Source of the DNA: Ophthalmolycus amberensis
Taxonomy: Eukaryota; Chordata; Actinopteri; Perciformes; Zoarcidae
Assembly: GCA_024529925.1 (NCBI GenBank)
Contig: JAFEUB010000817.1
Span: 532,001-596,000 of the forward strand
Direction: 5' to 3'
DNA length: 64,000 bases
Shown one piece after another: positions 1-11,374 of this stretch (its first letter is position 1; the number at the start of each line of letters is the position of its first letter). Below the pieces are notes generated by a model. The model did no database searches and had not been told where the DNA came from. It saw only the letters and a program-made list of their open reading frames with translations. The position numbers and the translations under genes were made by a program.

Positions 1-1089
1 GTGAGCCGGGCCGAGCATCGTCCAATGACTTGGTGCCATTAATGCGAACTAATGAGACCATAGTGAGACCTGCAGTGCACCTCTCACCAGTGTCACTGCT
101 AATGCTGCGCTTATCACATTAGTTTTAGTTTACTTCCCGTTCTTTAGTCATTTGCCATTGTAAGAGCATCTGAAAACGTCCGATTAATTAGTTCTGCAGT
201 AACGGCACCTTTTTTGTTTTTATTTCCTGTAAAACAAAGCGGCACATACAGTACCGCCTCCTCTTGTAGAGGGACAGGTGGCACATACTGTACAGTAATG
301 TCAACTATAGGCTGGCACTGGCTCTGTAGCTTCACATTAATGATCTCTTACTTTATTATCTCAGCTAGGAGGATCATGTGATTGGTTGCTTGTATGCGTG
401 CATCTGTCCCTCAATCATAGTTTGTTGATGTTGGGTGCCAGGGTTGCCCTTTTGCAGATTCCTGAATGGCTCACAGTTGTACATTACCGCACAACACATC
501 CCCAAACTGAAGTGTATTTAAAATTCAAATCTCCATCTGAGAGGAGCTGTGTTGTTTAAAATGGAAATTATATATCACAGACACGTGCAGTTGTGTGTGT
601 GTGTGTTGAAGTATTTGTGTGTCCCTCTTTGATTGTGTGTTCGTAATGTGAGGCTTTTAGCAGCGCACGTGTCTGCTGGGATTGTTAGCTTCAGGCGTGT
701 TAGAGTTGATTCTCTTATTGTGCTGTGGAGGCCATTTGTCACAGCAATATCGGATTCATAATAAGTGCGATTGTGTGAACACCTTTTGTGCTTCTTTAAA
801 TGATGTGCTTTAATGTTTGTGTGTGTATATTTGTTTATTAAACCCTGGAGTGAGTGAAGTATTGAGAGTGTGGAGCAAAGTGCTGGGCTGTAAATAAACA
901 TGAGAAGTGACGCTGTACGTCCGAGCAGGAAACCCATTCTCAAATATTGCAACTGGCTCTGCAGAGACAGTCGGGCTGAGCTCTCAGTTTCCAGCCAGTC
1001 TGAGTGATTTGTGTCTGTCCCGGCGAGACGGAGACGTTGATGGTTATCAGTAAAACACATTTCACGTTAAATGTTATCGCTGCTCTCCT
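1..1089 (+). other. Raver intron (left part)
   Basis: Non-coding sequence upstream of the first raver exon in view. There is a short TG repeat near 592-606. I found no exon with a raver-like reading frame here and no RNA gene. Confidence 0.6.
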
Positions 1090-1375
1090 TGCTTTCATTT
1101 CCTTTCATTTAATTTCCTTCACTTTACGTTGTTCCTCTGTGCTGCTTTTTTGTCTTTCACATATTTTGCTTTCCTTATCTTTACTTTGTTTACTTCCACC
1201 TTTTGCTTTCCTCTTCATTTATTTTCCTCTCTCTTTCCTTTCTATTGTTTTTCATCTTTTCCTTCTCTTTCCTTTTGTTTTCCATGCCTCTGTGTATCTT
1301 ATCTCCGTCCTATGTCTTCTTCTTTCCTTTCGTTCTCTGTCTGCTCATTTCGTTCTCTTTCCTCTCCTCTTACAG
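1090..1375 (+). promoter_or_regulatory. Very long polypyrimidine tract before the raver exon at 1376
   Basis: For about 285 bases up to the acceptor AG at 1374-1375 the plus strand is almost entirely T and C, with many TTCC, TCTTTC, CTCTCT and TTCTTT words. Ordinary acceptor tracts span 15-40 nt. Such words are the kind PTB binds, and raver is a PTB partner, so this is a candidate splicing-control element. The link is inference. Confidence 0.55.
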
Positions 1376-4300
1376 AGTTGGGACAGGAGTCTGTGCCGTT
1401 GTCCACCCACAATGCGACAGTAGTGGTATCGGCAGCAGGTGTGATGTCATACCTCCAGGGTCGAGGTGGAGAACAAAACGGCACCCATTCTTTCTCCACA
1501 AACCCTTCTGCTTCCTCCTCCGCCTCCTTTGACAGGCAGCCAGCTCCTCCTGGGACCATGATGAGCTCCCATCCACAGGGACAGAGCTACTCCTTGGGGA
1601 TAAGTAACTCAGGCCACGGGCCGCCTCCACCTAAACCCCCTGGAGGAGTTTATGCGTCAGTAGGCCAGCACAACAGCCTCGATGGCTGCCCCCTGGCTAG
1701 CATGGTGAGCACAAATCCACACACGCACGCATGCTCACACACACATACACAGAAAATACACACCACTGAGTCATGTAGCCCTACTGCTCCTCCTATTCTG
1801 CATCTCAACTTATTCTTTATCGGTTCTGAATTGAGTCGTTATCTGCTGTAGCTGTCTGATGTGTGCTGAAAAACATCTGGATTTTATACACAGCTCTGTA
1901 AATGGGAAACAAACAAAGTGATTGGACCGAGCCATGCAAAACAATTCCAGCCAATCGGCAGCAAGGGGTATTTATGCTCTTGCAGGACAGGGGCAAGGCC
2001 ATGGATGTATCCAGAAAAAAGGCAGTGGGAGTGAGAGGGACAATACATCTGGAGGGGGATAGTTGTTTGGGTATCAACAGTCTTGCAAATCCACCTTAAA
2101 CTTCTGTTTAGCTACAGCTGAAAAAAAGTCTGTCAAGAAGCTAATTTAGACGACTGCAGTGTGTAGTTTCATGAGACAGTTGAAAATGCCGTCTCCTGCT
2201 GACGTCAATGTTTTCCGCTGACTAGTTTTAAAACAAGAGTCTTGTAAAAGGCTTGAATAGGCTTGTGATAGGCGGCTAACTAAAATACATGTTATTGTGC
2301 TCAAAGAGTGAGGCTGAAGCTACATGCAAAAAGTTAGCATACTCAGCAGCTGGTGATTTATTTTTTATGTTTTGTTGATGTTTTATGATTATTTATCGTA
2401 TTGCAGAGTAGAGCTTTAGTCCTAGTATTATACGCAAGTTATATTGTACACATGTATTGATATTTTGTACTATCTTTTGCATATTATATTCATATCAAAT
2501 AGTATTTTTTCTAGTCTATATTGTGTATTTCTATTTCCTCTTAATAGGTTAATTGTATGCACCAAACAAATTCCTTGTAAACCAAGACATTTTATATACA
2601 ACACAATTTAAAATACAAATGGTTGAGAAGTTATGTGTATTGATATTTTGCCACGCACCTAAGAAGTGTATTGGTCCATATCTTGTAAACGCAAAGAGAT
2701 ATCAAAAAGATTTTGATAGGTTTTGATGATCTAGATCCACTTATGATCCACAGCAAATTTCATAGAAATCGGAGCCAGCGTGTAGGAGTTTGCAAAAATG
2801 TGGTTTTTTTCCACTAAAGTCAAAATGGCTGACTTCCGGTTGGGTTTAGAGCTTAGAGCTCCAGGGTTTTTTTTGTCCGTCTACATGTGATACATCTGTT
2901 TACCAAATGTTATACATCAAAATTTTATATATAGATAGTGAAACGTACCGCGAGGGCTGCGTCGTCGAAATATTGTATAAATTCATACAAAATTGAAAAT
3001 GGCAGACTTCCGGTCGGGTTTAGAGCATGGTCCCAAGAGACTTATTTTTAAGTCTCCATAAGATACATATGCCTACCAACTTTCATACATGTAGCTCAAA
3101 CGTAGCGCTGGGGCTGCTCTTTCGAAATATTGTAGGGGGCGCTATAGAGGCAATTTAAAACGGCCAAGCCAAATAACCACATACACTATGTCTTCCTGTG
3201 ACCTACTACACATGTACAAAGTTTCATGAGTTTTTGAGCATCCCAACACACTCAACCATCAGCTTCCTGTTTCATGGCGAACGATGCGTCGCCACGGCAA
3301 CACCGTTCAACGAAAGCGCACAATATTCATGATGATGCATCATCAATGTCTTAAGGCTATCCGTACCAAATTTGAGACTCATCAGCTCATCAGGCTAGGA
3401 GGAATTAAGAAAGGTATAAAATATGACATTTCCTTTAGCCAGGAGGTGGCGCTATGAGTTATTGAATTTTTTTCAATTGAAATATGTTCAAGCTTGAATG
3501 ATTATCATGCATAAGAAGATTTGTGCGGATTGGATAATGTACCTTGGAGTTATAACAACTTATAAGAATTATTTTTTTCAAAAACAGTGAGGCAAAATGG
3601 CCGCCACGCCACGTCAAGGTTCTTCGATGAAAGCGCGAGATTTTGATAACTTTTAATCACAAAGGTCTTAAGAACATCCTGACCAAAGGAGAAGTTGATC
3701 GCATAAATTCTCTAGGAGGAGTTCGTTCAAATGCGAAGGCTGAAATTGGCGAAAAGTGGCAAAAATGCCAACTTCGCGGGTCTACTGTAGCGCCCCCTAG
3801 TGGTTGAATGAAAAACAATTCTCAGGGTATGTTACAGCATGCGATGTGCACATATGCTGCAAGTTTTGGAATTTTGGGACAAACGGTTGAGAAGTTATGT
3901 GTATTGATATTAAGCCACGCCCCTAAGAAGTTTATTGGTTCATATCTTCTAAACGGTAAGAGGTATCAAAAAGCTTTTAATAACTTTTGATGAGGTAGCT
4001 CTAATAATGATCCACAACAAATTTGGTAGTGATCGGACCCAGCATCTAGGAGGAGATAGAAAAAATGGGTTTTACACTAAATTCAAAATGGCGGAAAATC
4101 TAAGTAGGCGGAGCATAATGAACAGATCCATCAATAATTTAATAAATTGATTGTTGCGGTCCTCAGCTACTCTCTCTTTTTTTTTTAACCATCTGTCTCT
4201 TGTGGGCGAATATTTATTCCGGATTTAGCCTCATCAGGGCTTCAAAACATACACTGAGTGAGCATATGAAGAACAGCCTCAGTCCCTTAAGTGCTCTCTC

Positions 4301-7300
4301 TTTGGTAAATTCCCATAATGCACTTCTTTCTCACCCTGGTTTGCTAATACAGTATGAGGTCTCTGTCTGTCTACCTTCCTGCTCATTTGTACCTTTCTGC
4401 ACACACTGAAAACCGGCATGCCTTTCTGCTCCTCTTCATGTCTTTGACTCGGCCTGTTGCAAATATAATGCTGCTATGCTAACATCATCATCCGTAACAA
4501 GTCAGTGTACAAAGATAATCAAAGGGCTAAAGTTCTTAGGGGAACGGATTCCAGTCCCAGCGCTGTCTTCTCTAAAGTGTCTTTAATGGAGGGAAAGTGT
4601 AATTAAACAGAGTACAATCCTCCCAGGTTTCCACCGCCTCTTCAGCACTTCATCAGAATCTTTACATTAAAATCCTTTCGTCATGGTATGTTGGTGGGGT
4701 TGAGATGAAATTCACTTTTGCAGTTGCATAGCCTAAGGTTTTATGTTTTTAGCAACCCCAGCTGTCATCCAAATCCAAATTAAGAGTGAAGATAGAAGGG
4801 ATGCAAAGTTGTGGATCAGACGTTGAGAGTTCAGACGGACCAGTAATTCAATTTGTTGTGAAACTTACAGACTGAAGTTGGTTTTCTTTGACCTGCAAGA
4901 CTTGTAAATGGCTGTAATAAAACCATTTCAATCTGTTTCTCTTTTGTTAGGTAAGCGGTGGTCAGGGCTCTCTGTTGGGCGATCCTCCTAAAGAAGTCAG
5001 ACTGCCCTCCAATCCTTATCTGAACCTGGCCAGTGTGATGCCGGGGGTGGTTCTGCAAGGTGAGCACACAAACACACAACAAATGAAGGCATACTCTTTT
5101 TATAATATAATATAATAATATGTGCAATCAGCGGCATTAAGGTAGCTCGTTCACTGATTGGCTCCCAGGGTATGTGTAGTGACTGTAGACAGAGATGTTT
5201 GGGGTTTTATTGGAAACCGTGAGAATGAATAGAATGACGACCAGTTTTTAAAGCACTGTGGGATAAAGTGACTCCTTCTCTTCGGGTCTTCCTGAACCAC
5301 ACACTAACTCGGGATCCGCTGACTGAGCCCCTTTATCATCATAAGTGACTATTATTGTCAGTTGTGTGACACCCAAAAGGCTAACTGCACTAGTCAGTAG
5401 TTGAGGTTTTTTCCACATACCTTGTAGAGCTATATAATGAGAAACATCCGAGTGGTTGAACTGATCAAGAGAATTCCACTATATCTATAACTATATAACT
5501 GTGACTTGTCTTGTTTTAACTTGTGTCTTTGTTGCTCTGCAGCTCACCTCTGTTGTATGTGTAATTGCTTCATTCAATTATTTATTTGTACTTGTTTTGT
5601 CTATGTAATGTGAATATCCTTTAGAAAATAAAAAATTACAAATCAAGAAAAAGGTAGCTCTTTCAGTACTTTTGCCCATCTGGTAAAAGCTTATTACATA
5701 TTATATATAAGTATCAAGATTCTTACTCGGTTCAAGTTGATTTTTTAATTCATTTTATGTACAGGAAACACATTTGGTTGGTTTATGTACAAACTCTTTC
5801 ACCTCTATTGATAAAATAGGAATATAAAAGACTACCGGTAACTGTCTGTAGGATTTAAAGATGTCTCTGTTATGCAAGCTTTAGAGGTGCAGATTGTTTA
5901 GCCCGTGGACATTCAGGCTAGCTGTTTCCCCCTGTTTCTAGTCCTTATGCTAAGCTAAGCTAATTGGCTGCTGGTCTCATATGTAACGTACTAATGCAGT
6001 GTGTCCGAGCCATACCAACGCCTCATCCCCAAGCAGAGCAAGGATTGTTCGGTGGACACAGGTCAACTTTGTAAAAGGGAGATGATGCTCCAGGAGTGGT
6101 TGACTGTTGTTAATATAAACGGACTACAGCTGCCGCCGTCCATGAAGGTGCAAGCTACAAAAGTCTCAGAGCCAAGTTTCAAGGGCACAAACCGATGGAT
6201 TTCTGTTTGGAGTAGACCTTTGAGATAATCTGCAATGTTAATGCGTACGTTGGTGTGATTACCCACGACCCTTTCTAACTCACTGTGCCTCCTCCGCTGT
6301 TGCTCAGGGTCAGTGGGGAGTAAAGTCCAGGGAGGACAGCCTGGGATGTACGGCAGCTCGGTAGCTCCCGTCGTCTCCCAGGGCTCCGGCTCCTTTTCCC
6401 ACAGCGCGGCAGCTACAACCACAGCCCAATACGGCGCCGATACCGCCACTGACTACAGCCAATACAACCAGGCCTACACACAGGTACCATAGCTCATACA
6501 GACACGCTCAACAGTGATCCAAATGAAGAAATACGGTGATAGATGGATGGAAGTTCACAACTGTGTTTCTTGGCCTAACATGTGAGAGAGAGAGGGACGA
6601 TGGGCTGCATAGATGATCAGTGGATAGATACATAATGAGATGGATGAGAACAGAAGTGACAGAGTGAGCTGTAACTATGGGAGGCAGGGTGGTGGAAGAG
6701 TTGAGAATTAGTATGTATATTTGGACAGACAGGATGAGAGAGAATTTGGCACACAGCACTGAGTCTTTCCATCTGTCCCTGTTCCCTTCGTCTCTCTTAA
6801 CACTCCACTCTGAACAAGTCATAAAGCCGCCCTACTGGCTGTTTGTTTGCATCTCTTTCTTTCTTCCTCTGCTCTAGTCGTAGTTATGCTCCCTCCAGCA
6901 GCAAGTGACACATCTGATATCTGCAGTGTGATGCAAACCCAATTTTAAATGTTAATTACAATCTACTCATCCAAACAAATTAATCATGATTAGACAACCA
7001 ATAAAACGGTCGGTTTAATTCGTCTGGAAGGACGAGACAAAGGAGAGGAACAGAGCAGAGCCGTGGCCAGGGACAAAAGTTAATGCATGACAAAGAAAGA
7101 CAGAAATAAAAATCAGCAAAGACAAGAAAATTACTGAGCAAACCGTTCATTTCTCTGCAGCTGATTTTTGCTGGGTTGTTTGTATCATAGGAGGCCATGC
7201 AGCAGTGGTACCAGCACTATCAAGCACAAGCTCACGCCTACGGCACCGCCGCTCCACAGGACAACACGGCCACAGACTACAGCAAGGAGCACACACAGGT

Positions 7301-8181
7301 AACACACACACACACCATTTTTCGTATTTCATTTATTTTCACCAAAAAGTAGCAGATTGGTTGAATTTTTTGTTGAGTTCAATGTTCCCATACATCACAT
7401 TTAGGACACTGTTGTTCACTTCAGATCACAGAAAACCGGATCCTCTGATGGTGAAGGCAGCTCAGAATATCTTCTAACTTATAGGAAGTGAAGATATAAA
7501 TAAGGAGAAAACACAAAATTTGGTGAATTCACCAAATTTGTTTCTATTTTTAACTTAAATTATGTGTAATAGATATAGACAAAATTCCTAGATCTTTACA
7601 TAAAAGAAAAAACATTATATACTTTATATATACTACTAAATATTACTTTAATAAATAATGGGCCCCACAGAACTTGTAAATTAACCTTTTGTTAACCTGT
7701 GTTTTAGGCTCCTCCAGTGTCGACCTACGGGGATTACAGTTCCTACATGCAGGCGGTCACTCAGTACTACTCCCAGCCTGCAACAGCAAACCAGGCCTAC
7801 GCCAGCAAGGTACACACACACACACACACACGCACACAAAAGCCTGATCACAACCAAGTTATTAATTACAAGTTAGAAATGACTAATTATTTATTTCGAG
7901 AAACAAGCACAACATTTGATCGATGCTAGCTAATCCATACGAACCAGAAGCTCTTTAAAGCAAGTAGAACAACATTGTGTCCTCCAGACACAATGTAAAG
8001 GATCTGAGCTGCAGCCCTCAGAGCGGCACGCTGTTATTTCCGTGCAGTTCGTCTGTGACCTCTCTCTGAAGACACTGATACCCTGTTAGAGGGACCGCAT
8101 CACTCTGCACCCAGCAGCTGATACCAGACATCTCCACACACGCTGAGCAGCCAGGTCCAGGCTTATCACCTGCTGGAGTCC

Positions 8182-8224
<43 letters not shown>

Positions 8225-11200
8225 GTCTGCTTGAAGATGCAGCCAGGGTTGCATTCTGGTCTACTGAGCTCACTGTTGGTGGAGAAACCGATATCTTGGA
8301 GAAGATGATACAAAGGGGTTCTGGCATAAAGTTTCTTCCTGGTATTAAACTGAACTAAAAATACGTTGACATGACATTGAAAAGCCATACTTGAGTAAAA
8401 GTAAAGATACCTTACTGGAAAATGACTCCAGTAAAAGTAAAAAGTCACCTATTAGAATACTACTTGACTAAAAGTCTTAAAGTATCTGATATTTATTGTA
8501 CTTAAGTATCAAAAGTAATTTTCTGATATTAAATGTACTTTAGTATTGAAAGTAAAAGTACAAATAAATGCTGTTAATAAAAAAGCAAAGGGTCAGAATT
8601 TTGAGAATTATGAAGTTTATTCTTTTAAGTGCTGTGGCACCATGACCAAGGACATGGAGCTGTGTTGACAATAATTGGGTTGGCTGTGATCCATCCAGGA
8701 GCAACAATGTTCAACATAATATATTGTACATAAGTGTACTTTTGCATCTACTATGAACTTATCATCATAATTCTCAGAAAAGCAATATGACACGATGAAG
8801 GAGTTGTAACAGTGCGTTTATAAGTATGCTCATTCCGACTAGAGGATGTAGAGGGCAAATGCATAATATTATGTTCAGCAAAACATATCCACTTGATGAT
8901 CAGGTCAGTGTTTTGAGAAAGGACACCTGCCTTGTAAACTCCTATGGGCCTGATTTCAACACAATAGACAAAGGTTTTGCTCAAGCTGAATCTGCAATTG
9001 GGCGACTGCTACCATCATAACTCCATCTGATCATCCACAACATGACTCAAATATCAAAACATGATAAATACTAAAGCAGCACCGAAAGTAACAACCCAGT
9101 CATTACTTGAAACTGAAAAATGTCCTGTTCATCTTCAAAAGACAATTCTATTAGAATGTAAAGAAGTTGCATTCTATTAGAATGTAACTTCTTTACATTC
9201 TATTAGAATGTAAAGAAGCTACATTCTAATACAATGTAACTTCTTTACATTGTATTAGAATGTAACTTCTTTACATTGTATTAGAATGTAACTTCTTTAC
9301 ATTGTATTAGAATGTAACTTCTTTACATTGTATTAGAATGTAACTTCTTTACATTGTATTAGAATGTAACTTCTTTACATTGTATTAGAATGTAACTTCT
9401 TTACATTGTATTAGAATGTAACTTCTTTACATTGTATTAGAATGTAACTTCTTTACATTGTATTAGAATGTAACTTCTTTACATTGTATTAGAATGTAAC
9501 TTCTTTACATTGTATTAGAATGTAAAGAAGCTACATTGTATTATAATGTAACTTCTTTACATTCTATTAGAATGTAACTTCTTTACATTCTATTAGAATG
9601 TAACTTCTTTACATTGTATTAGAATGTAAAGAAGCTACATTGTATTAGAATGTAAAGAAGCTACATTGTATTAGAATGTAAAGAAGTTACATTGTATTAG
9701 AATGTGAAGAAGCTACAGTGTATTAGAATGTAACTTCTTTACATTCTATTAGAATGTAAAGAAGCTGCAGTGTATTAGAATGTAACTTCTTTACATTCTA
9801 TTAGAATGTAAAGAAGCTACATTGTATTAGAATGTAAAGAAGCTACATTGTATTAGAATGTAAAGAAGTTACATTGTATTAGAATGTGAAGAAGCTACAG
9901 TGTATTAGAATGTAACTTCTTTACATTCTATTAGAATGTAAAGAAGCTACATTGTATTAGAATGTAAAGAAGCTACATTGTATTAGAATGTAAAGAAGTT
10001 ACATTGTATTAGAATGTGAAGAAGCTACATTGTATTAGAATGTAACTTCTTTACATTCTATTAGAATGTAAAGAAGCTGCAGTGTATTAGAATGTAACTT
10101 CTTTACATTCTATTAGAATGTAAAGAAGCTGCAGTGTATAGAATGATTCTATTGAAGTTATTCCTTTTTTAAATGTTTTAGACAAGTGAAGTCACTAATC
10201 ACTTTAAAAGAGTGATTATAGCTGATTTAACTTACAGACATGAGATTGATCTTCTCATGTCACTCTCTTTATACAATGATATAAATTCATCCCCGTTTTA
10301 TTGATATCTTACGAAAAGTTACTCCTCATTTTTCATGCGTTTTTCCTGCAAAAGTCCAGCAACATGAGTCTGTTTTCGCTTGTTACATGCATACTGTCTT
10401 TTCAAAATAAACTTCCATCTTCACAGGAAACAACTAAGGTTTAGGCGATGAAACTACTTAGTTAGGTTTAGGAAAAGATCGTGGTTTGCGTTAAAATATC
10501 TACGGAAGTGGCGTTGCTTAAGTACGGAAGTTACGTCACAAATAAATCAACATTGGCTTCTCGTTTCACACACGGCACAAACTGCGGCCTCCTGGAGGAA
10601 ACACCAGTGTTTGTTTGACCCATCCACCTCTCCTCATCCCACCCGTCCTGTGTGGAATGCTACTCATGTTGTCGCTCGCTAGCTATAGCATGTAGCATCC
10701 TGGGCATCACTGGGAATCAAAGCACCGCGGCTTTGAGAGCACTTGTTTGCAATTGCGCATTAACCAATTATTTAACTTGCAAGCTAGGACCACTGATTCA
10801 CCAAACCTGCTTGCTTGCAGTCTGTGTTCCACCACAGTCCCCGACGCTGCTCTCATGATTCATTTTGTTTCTAACGATAGATTTGATTTTGTAGCGAGTA
10901 ACGAAGGTTTCAGGGGAAATGTATCGGAGTAAAAGTATCAGTTTTCTTTGCAAAATGTAGTGAAGTAAAAGTAAAAGTCAACAGAAATATGAATAGTAAA
11001 GTAAAGTACAGATATCCAAAAAAAACGACTTAAGTATAGTAACGAAGTTTTTCTACTTCGTTACTATACACCACTGCATTGTAGCATTTAGTTTTGGCTG
11101 GTAGGCTACAGAAGACCATACAACAGCAGACAGGAGGCGAATGACTGAACCTGGCTGAGTGTGTCATCTGTCCACAGTATGTCTCATAATACCCACTTGG

Positions 11201-11339
11201 GGCAGAGAGAATGAATGAATAAATAATAGAATGCGAGTCAGTTAGTTTGTCAACAAAATGTACCCTAAAATGTAAGGGATTTGGGGAATATTTCCCTTAT
11301 TGTGATGTTCTTGATTAAGACAGTCAACCACCTGTCATT

Positions 11340-11374
<35 letters not shown>

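Larger units (their letters stand above)
8379..11077. mobile_element. Non-autonomous DNA-element-like insertion in the raver intron 7810-11380
   Basis: Both ends carry AGTAAAAGTA-type sequence (8394-8600 and 10920-11010). The right end closes with a 14-bp hairpin and then ACACCACTGCA, in the style of fish repeats that end in CACCACTG. The interior contains the 26-bp minisatellite 9140-10137 and non-coding sequence with only short open frames. The left border is imprecise and I could not confirm a target-site duplication. Confidence 0.45.

Noticed and set aside
1004..1851. Long overlapping plus-strand frames of 109-240 codons
   Set aside because: They are the pyrimidine-rich intron tract read through (Phe/Leu/Ser-rich). 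Only 1376-1704 is an exon.
9140..10137. Regular repeats suggesting a CRISPR array
   Set aside because: Units are contiguous without unique spacers, flip orientation, and lie in a vertebrate intron.
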